Source: Lachnospiraceae bacterium
GTDB lineage: Bacteria; Bacillota; Clostridia; Lachnospirales; Lachnospiraceae
Length of the DNA stretch: 64,000 nt
Direction: 5' to 3'
Assembly (NCBI GenBank): GCA_022781985.1
Contig: JALESH010000050.1
Span: 41,466-105,465 of the forward strand
The translations under genes and the position numbers were made by a program. Positions 18,163 to 27,484 of this stretch are shown here, piece after piece. The first letter of the stretch is position 1. The number at the start of each line of letters is the position of its first letter. The notes beneath the pieces were generated by a model. It was not told where the DNA came from. It was given only the letters and a program-made list of their open reading frames with translations, and did no database searches.

Positions 18163-19767
18163 CTACCTTACCTGCCACCATTTTTCCACATATCGATAGT
18201 TCCTTCCGCTTCCCTCTCTCTCCTTATCCAGCACAAGCATCAGGATCAGCGGATAGGATATGATGATGGGAAACATATATCTGAAATTACTCACAGGCCC
18301 CAGCAGATAGGTCATCCACAGAAGTACCAGGGGCAGGAGGGGAATAGCCCGCTTCCATCTCCCTTCCGCAGCCAGTGCGCAGGCTGCCGCAAGCAGCACC
18401 CAGATGGGCAGGGCCACCGAAAAGAACTGACGGATCACAGGCCATCTCAATATGCCCTCCTCCGCCCTGTCATACTCCGCCACCGCAGTATAAAACTGCC
18501 GCACACCTGGCAGCCTGTCCCTGTACTCAAAGGTATAGTGCCTGCTGAACAGCCCCAGAGAAATATAGGGATCCACCGTATCCGATTCCATATACCACAG
18601 AGGGGCGTTCAGCACAAGGAAAGCCTCTGCATACAGCCGCGGCTCCTTCCTCAGATACCGAAGCCACAGAGACCAGAACTCCCCCTTCTTTTTTTTATAT
18701 TCCTCTTCATGGAAGGTGAGCTTGATGGGATCCGCGAACTGCCTCTCATACCTCTCGATGTCCGGTATATATTTCAGCATCAGCTCCCTGTCGGCAGCAT
18801 CCAGATCCTCTTTTTCCTCCCGGTATACATTGGCAAGCTGGCTTAACGGCACCGAGAGCATCTCTCTGGCATACCCCGGCAGTACTCCCAGGCCCCGGTA
18901 AACCGGTCCCGTAATCAGAAAATATCCCGCAATCACACACAGGAACATCAACGCCGCCCGCTTTCTCTGCCCCCTGAACACCGCCAGAACCACGGCCGCT
19001 GTCAGAAGCATTACGTATATCATATTATTCCGGAACAGACAGGCCGCCAGACCCACCAGCACAAAGCAGGCCGGCCTTCCCCAGCCCTCAAAAAATCCTT
19101 CTGCATCCCTGCAAAACTCTGTAAGCAGCAGCGCCATCAACAGCACAAAGGCTCCAAAGAGGATATCCTTGGTGGTAATAAAAGAAAACAGCACAATAGA
19201 GGGGCAGAGGGCATACATCAGGAAAGCCGAAACCACAAGCCCCTTTCGCAGGCCTCTTTTTACCATATAATAGAGCACGCAGGTAAACACAGCCGTCAGA
19301 GCCAGCATCTGTGCTACCGAATACAGCACGATCCCGCTCTGCGCCACCCCCAGCCGCTGCTCCAGCCTGACACAGGCCGTCCAGAGAATGGTATGAAGGA
19401 AGGGCTGAAAATTATCAAAGGGTCTGAGTCCCAGAGCCTGCTCCGTGATCCTTTTGGAATCATAGCTCATTATCCCCGGAAAAAATGCAGCATAACAGGG
19501 CAGATAGCACAAAAACATCCCCAGCCACACAGCCAGCCAGCACCTCTTTTTCCCCGCCATGCGAAAGCCTCTTCCCCCTCCGCTTCCTTCAAAATTCCAG
19601 AGAAAATAATAAAGCAGCCCAAAGCCTCCCCACCCCAGCAGCAGCTCTGCCAGGGACCACAGCAGCCCCCGCTGCCCCCTGTCCATAAGCAGCCGCCCCA
19701 AAACCAGCGATGCCTCCAGGGCCGCTCCCGTCACTAATCCGCAAATTACCGCCTTTTTCTTCCCCAC
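18163..19767 (-). CDS. DUF6020-like membrane protein (putative GT-C)
   Basis: FPGIMSYDSKRITEQALGLRPFDNFQPFLHTILW..., ITTKDILFGAFVLLM; GTG start; paralogous to 21625-23307. Confidence 0.65.
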   Translation of the reverse strand: MGKKKAVICGLVTGAALEASLVLGRLLMDRGQRGLLWSLAELLLGWGGFGLLYYFLWNFEGSGGGRGFRMAGKKRCWLAVWLGMFLCYLPCYAAFFPGIMSYDSKRITEQALGLRPFDNFQPFLHTILWTACVRLEQRLGVAQSGIVLYSVAQMLALTAVFTCVLYYMVKRGLRKGLVVSAFLMYALCPSIVLFSFITTKDILFGAFVLLMALLLTEFCRDAEGFFEGWGRPACFVLVGLAACLFRNNMIYVMLLTAAVVLAVFRGQRKRAALMFLCVIAGYFLITGPVYRGLGVLPGYAREMLSVPLSQLANVYREEKEDLDAADRELMLKYIPDIERYERQFADPIKLTFHEEEYKKKKGEFWSLWLRYLRKEPRLYAEAFLVLNAPLWYMESDTVDPYISLGLFSRHYTFEYRDRLPGVRQFYTAVAEYDRAEEGILRWPVIRQFFSVALPIWVLLAAACALAAEGRWKRAIPLLPLVLLWMTYLLGPVSNFRYMFPIIISYPLILMLVLDKEREGSGRNYRYVEKWWQVR

Positions 19768-19839
19768 TCCGGCTCTCCTCCCTCATCAGCAGCATTCCCG
19801 ATTGCCCGGCACAGATTCCTTCCAAAAGTCCTGCGCCCC

Positions 19840-21603
19840 CTATTCCCCAAACAGCTCTTCCTTCTGCTTCCTCCTGACCCTGCCCTCACTCACCTCATAG
19901 ATCACATCCGCATTCCGTATAGTGGTCAGCCTGTGGGCGATGATCAGCATCGTCTTTGTCCCGTGCAGCCTCTCAACGGACTCCATCACTGCCGTCTCGG
20001 TATCGCTGTCCAGTGCCGAGGTAGCCTCATCCAGCACCAGCACCTCCGGATCATGGTACAGGGCACGGGCGATCCCTATCCTCTGCCTCTGCCCTCCTGA
20101 CAGACGGATGCCCCGATCCCCCACAAAGGTATCCATCCCCTCCGGCAGGCTGTCGATAAACTCCCCGAGCTGGGCTTTTTCTGCAGCCTGATAAAGAGCC
20201 TCCTCATCAATATCCTCCTCCCTGACGCCAAAGGCAATATTGCTGCGTATGGTATCATCGGAGAGATAGATGGTCTGGGGGATATAGCCGATCTGGCTAT
20301 GCCAGATACTCATGTTCTTATAGACATTCAGATCATCCGCATATATTTTCCCCATCCGGGGCGGCAGCAGGCCCAGGATAATATCGATCAGCGTAGTCTT
20401 TCCCGCCCCCGAAGGCCCGATGAAGGCTGCTGTGCTTCCCTTGGGAATGACGCAGCTTACATCCTCCAGCACCGGCTTCTCCGTATTGGGATAGCAGTAG
20501 GTCACATGCTTCACGGCAATCTCCCTTTCCAGTTTCCAGGCGGGTTCTCCTGCCCCTTCCTTCTTCTCCTGCCGTCCCTGCTCCTCCTCAAAGCCCTCAA
20601 TGCTCTTTAGATCCCGATAGATCAGCTCCACCGAAGGGGTAGCATAGAGGATATTGTTCAGATGGTCGTTGATCCTCCCCACTGAGGGCAGCAGGCGGAA
20701 GGCCGCCACTGCAAACACCGCAAGCTGAGGGATAAAATCTATGATATCCTTCTGTCCGAAAAACATCTTGATCAACACCGCCAGCAGCAGTCCCGTCATA
20801 CAGACAGTTTCCACCACATACTTGGGCATGGCAGACAGCAGACGGTTATTTTTCAGCCCTCTCGCAAACTTAGCATAAAAGGCCTCATAGGAGGCAGTAA
20901 AAAACTCCTCCCTCTCCAGCACCTTGATCTCCTTGATCCCTCCCAGCGACTGATTCACCCATTGGAACAGCTTAGCCCTGTAATACTGGTTATCCCTGCC
21001 GATCCTCTTGGAATACTTTTTCGTAATAAATGTAAAGCCCCCAACGCACAGCACCAGCAGTCCCAGCACGATGGCCGTGATGGACTGGCTCACGATATAC
21101 AGATAAATACCGATGATCCCGCAGACCGCCAGCTCCGCCACCACCTCCAGGGTATGGATCAGAAACTGGGAAAACTGGGTGGTATCCTCCTGCATGCTGC
21201 GCTGCAGCTCTGCCACATTCTTATTCAGATGAAAGGAATATGGCTCTGACATATAGGTCTTCAAAAGCCTGGTGGAGATCCGCATCTGTGTATTGTAGCA
21301 GAACTTGATGATGCTGTTCTGCAGGATAGCCAGAAAAATATTCTTCACCACATAAATTACAATGATCACACCGGCAATCACCCCCAGGAAGCCCTCCACG
21401 GTGCCAAACCCTCCCAGCTCATAGAAAAAGCGCAGAAGAGGATTTTCCTGTATCTGCCCAGGCTCCATGATGATATTGATAAAAGGCATAAAAATCGAGA
21501 CGCCCATCAGCTCCAGCACACTGCCTATGATCATCATAAGCATGAGAAGGAACAGGCGAAGCTTGTCCTTATATGAAAAAATATAATTTAATCTGTTCAG
21601 CAT
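19840..21603 (-). CDS. ABC transporter permease/ATP-binding protein, PglK/MsbA-like oligosaccharide flippase
   Basis: N-terminal TM domain; Walker A GPSGAGKTT; signature LSGGQRQRIGIARAL; Walker B VLVLDEATSALD. Confidence 0.9.
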   Translation of the reverse strand: MLNRLNYIFSYKDKLRLFLLMLMMIIGSVLELMGVSIFMPFINIIMEPGQIQENPLLRFFYELGGFGTVEGFLGVIAGVIIVIYVVKNIFLAILQNSIIKFCYNTQMRISTRLLKTYMSEPYSFHLNKNVAELQRSMQEDTTQFSQFLIHTLEVVAELAVCGIIGIYLYIVSQSITAIVLGLLVLCVGGFTFITKKYSKRIGRDNQYYRAKLFQWVNQSLGGIKEIKVLEREEFFTASYEAFYAKFARGLKNNRLLSAMPKYVVETVCMTGLLLAVLIKMFFGQKDIIDFIPQLAVFAVAAFRLLPSVGRINDHLNNILYATPSVELIYRDLKSIEGFEEEQGRQEKKEGAGEPAWKLEREIAVKHVTYCYPNTEKPVLEDVSCVIPKGSTAAFIGPSGAGKTTLIDIILGLLPPRMGKIYADDLNVYKNMSIWHSQIGYIPQTIYLSDDTIRSNIAFGVREEDIDEEALYQAAEKAQLGEFIDSLPEGMDTFVGDRGIRLSGGQRQRIGIARALYHDPEVLVLDEATSALDSDTETAVMESVERLHGTKTMLIIAHRLTTIRNADVIYEVSEGRVRRKQKEELFGE

Positions 21604-21624
21604 ATGAGCCTCCTTTTTCCCGTA

Positions 21625-23307
21625 TTATACCAATTGATTGACTCCTGCCACAAGAGGCAGGGCAAAAAACAGCACCAGATAGTATCTCACCAGCACAATA
21701 GGACCCAGGAGGCAGGTCAGGCAAAGGCAGAGCAGCATAAGCAGCAGGCCTGCTGCCGCCCTTTTGCTGTAGCACAGGGCGTAGGCCAGGGCATACAGCA
21801 GCACCCAGAGCATAGTTCCTACGGAAAACAGGATGGGAAGCACCGGCACTGTATCAAAGGTCATGTGGCGGGAAAAAAATCTATAGAAGCCCAGCAGTCC
21901 CGGCAGCCTGCTCTGAGCCTTTGCCGGTTCCTCCGTCTCCAGTGCAAAGTAGCAGCTTTCACTGCCCCGATAACGGGGCTTGGCATTTTCGCCGCAGTAG
22001 CCGTCAGGTATGGTGAAGGGATACCAGGCCTGGTAGGTCTGGAGCAGGAGGGCATCTATGTAGCTACCCGGAGCTTTTATCCCTATTCTCAGCCACAGCC
22101 GGACAAAATCCGGCAGAGTGGAATTCAGGCCCACATGGAGATTAGCCTTCACCGGGTCTGCCAGCTTCGGGCTGTAACGGCTCAGATCCTCCTCCGGGAT
22201 GAAGCTGTAGAGTCTGGCCCTGTCCTCCTCTTCAAAAAATGCTGCCCCTTCCTCCGCATAGGTTCTGGCCAGCTGCTGGGCAGGAACCGAAAGCATCTCC
22301 CGCAGCCCATTCCTGTCCTCCGCCTCCAGCAGGCCGGCCAGCCCCCTGGTCACCAGAAGAAAGACTCCCATGCAGGATATGGTCAACACCGCCGCTTTTT
22401 TTCTGCTCCCCCTTGACAGGAGCAGCAGGATGGGAAGGAAGATCAGCCAAGAATAAAAACCGTTATTCCGAAACAGCATGGCCAGCACCGCTGTTGCTGC
22501 ATAGAGGGCCACCCAGGCCGGCCTTTTAAAAAAGGCCTCCCCCTCCTTCAGCAGCTCAAACAGGGCCATCAGATGCAGCGTAACAAAAGCCGTAAAAAGG
22601 CTGTCCTTTGTAGTACACAGTCCAAACAGGGCACAGGTGGGATACAGGGCATAATAGAGCCAGGACAGCAGGAGCAGCCTTCTCCCTGCCCCCCTCCTCT
22701 CCATAAGCTCTAGGACAAGGCAGAAGCAAGCCGTGATCACCAGCATCTGCGTCACACAGAATATCAGTACCCCGGCCTCATAGCTTCCCAGATAAGCCTG
22801 GGCCAGGGTCAGGGTTCTGCCCAGCAGCCAGGTGTGGAGCAGAGGATGCTGCATATCATACACTCCTGCGGCCACTTCGTTAAACTGGTAGGCAGCATCA
22901 TAGCAGAAAAAACCGGGATATCCGGCCAGCAGCACAGGCAGCCAGCCCAGCAGCATCCCCCACTGGCGCAGCAGAAAAACAGGGATACCCTTCCAGCGCC
23001 TGAAGCCCCGGCAGGCCGCCGGATTCCGACGGGAACCTGCCTCCCCGGCTCCCGCCGGCCCGACAGCCCTTCCTCTGTGCAGAATGCGCAGGCTCCATAA
23101 AATAACCGGAAAAAGTATCAGGAACAAGACCAGAAAAGCCAGATGGGGCCAGGGGGAAAAAAAGACATACTGGCCCTTCCTCTCCATCTGCCAGCCTGCC
23201 GTCAGAAAAAAAGAGTACAGCAGGGCTGTCACTGCACTGACTGCTGTCTCCCTCTTCGTTATCCCTGCCGCCTTGATTCCATTCATTTTCAGCCCTTTTG
23301 TCCTCAT
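21625..23307 (-). CDS. DUF6020-like membrane protein (putative GT-C)
   Basis: YPGFFCYDAAYQFNEVAAGVYDMQHPLLHTWLLGR, LCTTKDSLFTAFV, MLSVPAQQLARTY; ATGA overlap with the upstream gene. Confidence 0.65.
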   Translation of the reverse strand: MRTKGLKMNGIKAAGITKRETAVSAVTALLYSFFLTAGWQMERKGQYVFFSPWPHLAFLVLFLILFPVILWSLRILHRGRAVGPAGAGEAGSRRNPAACRGFRRWKGIPVFLLRQWGMLLGWLPVLLAGYPGFFCYDAAYQFNEVAAGVYDMQHPLLHTWLLGRTLTLAQAYLGSYEAGVLIFCVTQMLVITACFCLVLELMERRGAGRRLLLLSWLYYALYPTCALFGLCTTKDSLFTAFVTLHLMALFELLKEGEAFFKRPAWVALYAATAVLAMLFRNNGFYSWLIFLPILLLLSRGSRKKAAVLTISCMGVFLLVTRGLAGLLEAEDRNGLREMLSVPAQQLARTYAEEGAAFFEEEDRARLYSFIPEEDLSRYSPKLADPVKANLHVGLNSTLPDFVRLWLRIGIKAPGSYIDALLLQTYQAWYPFTIPDGYCGENAKPRYRGSESCYFALETEEPAKAQSRLPGLLGFYRFFSRHMTFDTVPVLPILFSVGTMLWVLLYALAYALCYSKRAAAGLLLMLLCLCLTCLLGPIVLVRYYLVLFFALPLVAGVNQLV

Positions 23308-24263
23308 TTCTTCAGATCCCTTACCATCCGGTATAATTTCGTATTGAAATAAAACAACACCATGATCAGCTTCTTTTTTGCAGGAAGCCTGCTCTCCATC
23401 ACAGCCCGCCGCTCCCGGCGAAGCTCCTGCAAAAGAGCTGCCGCTTCCTTTTTCATCCCGTTTTTATCTGCCTGATTGTAAAAATGAATCATCAGATTGT
23501 ATTCCTGTGCCTTGGAAAGCTCCAGCAGCTCCCTGTCTCCTGTCTCCTCCAGAAATCGGTTTCTCTCCCGATGCACCTCCAGCTTATCCAGGGTCCTGAG
23601 AGAAAACCTTTCCTTTGTGGTGGAATCCTTCCGGATAGTACGGCTGTACAGGATCTCATTGACATATACATAGGTTCTGCATCTGTATAAGGCCTGACAC
23701 AGATAACAGTATTCCTCATGTATCCTTCCATCGGGAAAACGCAGGTCTTCTATGATCTCCCGCTTAAACAGCTTGGACCAGACGGAGGTGGAGGGATATC
23801 TGGATCTGTGCTCCATGTCCAGCTGCTTATGCAGCGCCTCCCTGCCGTCCAGCACAAAGACACCGCCCTCCTCCAGCTGATCCGGTGGAGGGCTGTTCCT
23901 TCCCACAAAGTTGCATTCCACCATTTCCGCAGCATGGGCTTCCATCAGCTCAGCCAGCCTCCGGTACATATCGGGCAGGGGCGCATCGTCACCGTCCACA
24001 AAGCCGATCAGCTCTCCGGTGGCCATCTCCATTCCCACATTTCTGGCATGGCTCTGTCCTGAGTTCTCTATGTGGCGCACCCTGATCCGGGCATCCCCGG
24101 CCGCATATGCATCGCAGATCCTGCCGCTGCTGTCAGTAGAGCCGTCGTCGATCAGAAGAATTTCCAGATTGGCATAGGTCTGCCCGCAAAGGGCCTCAAT
24201 CCCCTTCGCTATATATGCTTCTACATTGTAAATGGGAACAATAACACTGATTTTTTTATCCAT
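23304..24263 (-). CDS. Glycosyltransferase family 2
   Basis: MDKKISVIVPIYNVEAYIAKGIEALCGQTYANLEILLIDDGSTDSSG..., FVDGDD; RBS AAGGAG upstream of ATG 24263. Confidence 0.92.
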   Translation of the reverse strand: MDKKISVIVPIYNVEAYIAKGIEALCGQTYANLEILLIDDGSTDSSGRICDAYAAGDARIRVRHIENSGQSHARNVGMEMATGELIGFVDGDDAPLPDMYRRLAELMEAHAAEMVECNFVGRNSPPPDQLEEGGVFVLDGREALHKQLDMEHRSRYPSTSVWSKLFKREIIEDLRFPDGRIHEEYCYLCQALYRCRTYVYVNEILYSRTIRKDSTTKERFSLRTLDKLEVHRERNRFLEETGDRELLELSKAQEYNLMIHFYNQADKNGMKKEAAALLQELRRERRAVMESRLPAKKKLIMVLFYFNTKLYRMVRDLKK

Positions 24264-24303
24264 ATTCTGCTCCTTCCGGCTCCCTGCAATCTGCCGGGCC
24301 ATC

Positions 24304-25365
24304 TCACAGCCTCCCCACTTCCTCCATGCACTCCAGCCACAGCCTGCTGATATTTTCCTCCGAATAGCTCTCCCTTATCTTCCTCCCATTTCGTGAAAGC
24401 TTCTCCGCCAGGGCTGCATCTGAGGCAATCCTTTCCATGGCCGCCTCCAGGGCCGTCACATCCCCCACCGGAACCAGGAGGCCATTATGACCGGATCGGA
24501 TACAGAGGCTGCTGCCTCCAATAGGGCAGTCGGTAGATATGGAGGGGATACCCATTGCCATAGCCTCCAGCAGGGAATTGGAGATTCCCTCATAGTCAGA
24601 GGAAAGCACATACATCCCCGCATCCCTGATTTTCTCAGTGACTTCCGAAGCAAAGCCTTCAAAGCTCACGGCCTGTCCTATTCCCAGACTCCGGGCCAGG
24701 CTGCCCAGCTCCTGCCCCAGGCTGCCCTCGCCGAAAAGCTGCAGCCTGTAGCGGGGATATTTTTTATGGAACAGGGCAAAGGCCTCCAGCAGCATTCTGT
24801 GGTTCTTCTGGGGCTCCAGACGCCCCACCGCTGCCACCGTCTCTTTCCGCTCTCCCTCATAGACCGGAGGCAGGCTCTGGGATACCGGATTGGGGATGAT
24901 CTTTCCCTTTTTCCTGATGCCGGCAGGAAAACAGGACCTGGCCTCCTCTGTCTGGAATACCAGCAGATCAGCCCTCCTGTAAACCAGATTCCTCAGTCGC
25001 TTATGGGGACAAGCCGCCGGGTCGTTGCGTTCTGAGATCAGCATTTTATGTCCCTGAAACAGGGAAGCTGCGGCGGCAAAGAAGCTGGTTCCCGGACCGA
25101 AGGAAATGATCAGGGCATCCCGATTGGCCCTGAAATACTCCCGCATTTTTTTGATGCGCATAAGCCGCAGTCTCATGCTGCCGCCGGAGGTGCCTCCCAT
25201 GCTCAGCAGCCGGATGCGCTCATCCAGCCTGTAGGCTACGGTGTCTCCAGCGGTCATCATTATGGTAACATCTATTCCCTTTTTTACAAACCGGTTGGCC
25301 AGGATGGAGATGACTCTCTCCGCACCGCCTCCTGCCAGGCTGACGATCACAAAGATAACCTTCAC
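24304..25365 (-). CDS. Glycosyltransferase family 4
   Basis: VKVIFVIVSLAGGGAERVISILANRFVKKG...; VGRLEPQKNHRMLLEAFALF; SSDYEGISNSLLEAMAMGIPSISTDCPIGG. GTG start at 25365 (GTGA overlap) or 25377. Confidence 0.9.
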   Translation of the reverse strand: MKVIFVIVSLAGGGAERVISILANRFVKKGIDVTIMMTAGDTVAYRLDERIRLLSMGGTSGGSMRLRLMRIKKMREYFRANRDALIISFGPGTSFFAAAASLFQGHKMLISERNDPAACPHKRLRNLVYRRADLLVFQTEEARSCFPAGIRKKGKIIPNPVSQSLPPVYEGERKETVAAVGRLEPQKNHRMLLEAFALFHKKYPRYRLQLFGEGSLGQELGSLARSLGIGQAVSFEGFASEVTEKIRDAGMYVLSSDYEGISNSLLEAMAMGIPSISTDCPIGGSSLCIRSGHNGLLVPVGDVTALEAAMERIASDAALAEKLSRNGRKIRESYSEENISRLWLECMEEVGRL

Positions 25366-26435
25366 TTCCTCATACACTCCTTCATGTACTGCTCGATCTC
25401 CTCTGCCATATGTCTTTCATTCCATCTGTTCAGGATGGAATCCGCTGCACGCCGGCCCATTTCCTCCCGGCCCTTTTCATCTGTCAGAAGCTGTTCCAGC
25501 CTGCGGCAGAGATCCTCTGCATCTCCCGGCTCATACAGCAGGGCATCACAGCCCTCCCTCACGTAGTCTGTCATACTGGGAACCCTGGCCGCCACCACTG
25601 CCTTGCCCAGTGCCATCTGCTGCAGCAGAGTCATCTGGCCAAAGGAATAGAGGAAGGATTTCAGGGGCAGCACACAGAACAGGGCTCCCCGGATCTCCCG
25701 GATCAGCTCCGGCAGGGGCAGCACCGGCAGGCTTTCTACCTCAGGATCCTCAGCGTGGAAGCCGGGATGGCCCACCAGCCTCAGCTTCACCCTATGTCCC
25801 TGCTTTTCCTGCAGGAGTCCAAAGGCGCGGTAGAGGGTTTCCCAATCCCGTCTGGCATAGCCTACACAGAGGATATAGGATGCTTCTTCCCCGGCAGGAG
25901 CACTCTGCTGCCTGCAGAACAGGTCTGCATCGGTACCAAACTTAATAAAAGCTGACTGATCCACAAGCCAAGGGAAATATTTCTCGTAATATTCTCTCTG
26001 CCTGCTGGTATGGTAGATGATACCGTCGATGGAGCGGGAGGCAAACTGCATCAGCCGCAGTGCCCCTCCGCTTTCTGCCGCACTGTTGAAGGCTCCTATA
26101 TCAAAGACGATATGCTTTGCCTTTATGGGAAAAAAACGGCGCAGAAGACTGAGCGCCACGCCGCTCTGCATCCCATGAGAGAGGATCAGATCATATCCTC
26201 TCAGCCGGGGCAGCACCCTCAGGGTCTGCCAAACATAAAAGCGCAGCCTCTCCTTTTCCCAATGCTCCAGCCAGGGAAAACTGTGGATATCTGCCACATC
26301 CACCTGATGGGCTTCTTTGAAATACCGGAAGAACCAGTAGGGCTGTCCCTGAATATAATAATCCGGAGGCTGCTTGTCCGGCGGGGGACTGCTGCAGTAC
26401 TCCACCTTCCAGTTAACCAACATTAAAATCCGCAC
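25362..26435 (-). CDS. Glycosyltransferase family 4
   Basis: RILMLVNWKVEYCSS...; ILCVGYARRDWETLYRAFGLL; MALGKAVVAARVPSMTDYV; GTG start. Confidence 0.82.
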   Translation of the reverse strand: MRILMLVNWKVEYCSSPPPDKQPPDYYIQGQPYWFFRYFKEAHQVDVADIHSFPWLEHWEKERLRFYVWQTLRVLPRLRGYDLILSHGMQSGVALSLLRRFFPIKAKHIVFDIGAFNSAAESGGALRLMQFASRSIDGIIYHTSRQREYYEKYFPWLVDQSAFIKFGTDADLFCRQQSAPAGEEASYILCVGYARRDWETLYRAFGLLQEKQGHRVKLRLVGHPGFHAEDPEVESLPVLPLPELIREIRGALFCVLPLKSFLYSFGQMTLLQQMALGKAVVAARVPSMTDYVREGCDALLYEPGDAEDLCRRLEQLLTDEKGREEMGRRAADSILNRWNERHMAEEIEQYMKECMRK

Positions 26436-26437
26436 TG

Positions 26438-27472
26438 TTATCTTCCCCTATCCTTTTCCCCATCTTTATCCAAATCAATGAACCGGTTTTCCTTCAGGCT
26501 GTATTTTCCGCCCTTAAATAACTTGTGCCTGATGACCCACCAGCCGGGTACCCAGATATATCTGTGCATGGCAGGTGAGGCACTGCCTATCATCCAGCAG
26601 TTCCGGTCGCACCTTCTGGTACACTCCCGCACCTCCCTGGCTTGCCTGGAATTCCAGAGTTCCTCCCAGGACTGTTCCCTCAGGTTGCCCATCACAGCCT
26701 TTTTTTCCATTCCATTGCAGGGTATCACATCGCAGAAGGGGTCTATAAAGAAGGCATTTCTGGACATATCGCAGGGCAGCAGCCTCTTATTTCCGTAAAT
26801 ATAGTTGATCAGTCCATGGTTGAAATAGGCACGGAACCACTTCTTGGGGGACCTGCTTCGGAGCAGCTCATTGATGAGCTTTTCAAAGTTCTGTGCCACC
26901 TTCAGCTTGTCATCAATCTTATTGTCCGTCTTACGGAAATAGAAAGAATTGTGAAGGGTAGCCGTGGCAAATTCCATTCCCATCTCGTCGGAAATCTTAT
27001 ACAGGGGCACCAGATCCTCGCAGTTCATATCCTGTACCGTCATGCCGAAGCCTACGTCCGGATGTCCCATTTCCACCAGGGTCTTTAAGGTGCCGTAGCC
27101 CCTGTTGAACCCGTCCGGAATCCCCCGGATGGCATCGTTTGTCTCCTGCAGTCCTTCGATACTGATACGGATGCCCACCTTGGGGAACTCCCTGCACAGG
27201 GCCAGGATCCTGTCCGTGAAATAGCCATTGGTGGAGATGACGATACGGTCTGATTTTTTATACAGCTCCCTGACGATCTCAGGGATATCCTGACGGATAA
27301 AGGGCTCTCCGCCCGTAATATTGGTGAAGGCCATCTCCGGCAGCTTTTTGATATCCTCCAGTGTGATTTCCTCACTGGGCCTGGTAGGATCCCGGAAGCA
27401 GTCACACATGTTGCAGCGGGCGTTGCAGCGGTAGGTGACGATAACTGTTCCATATAGGGTTCTTTTTTTCAT
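26438..27472 (-). CDS. Radical SAM protein with SPASM/twitch-like C-terminus
   Basis: YRCNARCNMCDCF (CxxxCxxC), NITGGEPFIRQD, ISTNGY; C-terminal Cys-rich PCNGMEKKAVMGNLREQSWEELWNSRQAREVRECTRRCDRNCW. Confidence 0.88.
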   Translation of the reverse strand: MKKRTLYGTVIVTYRCNARCNMCDCFRDPTRPSEEITLEDIKKLPEMAFTNITGGEPFIRQDIPEIVRELYKKSDRIVISTNGYFTDRILALCREFPKVGIRISIEGLQETNDAIRGIPDGFNRGYGTLKTLVEMGHPDVGFGMTVQDMNCEDLVPLYKISDEMGMEFATATLHNSFYFRKTDNKIDDKLKVAQNFEKLINELLRSRSPKKWFRAYFNHGLINYIYGNKRLLPCDMSRNAFFIDPFCDVIPCNGMEKKAVMGNLREQSWEELWNSRQAREVRECTRRCDRNCWMIGSASPAMHRYIWVPGWWVIRHKLFKGGKYSLKENRFIDLDKDGEKDRGR

Positions 27473-27484
27473 ATACTCTCCTCA

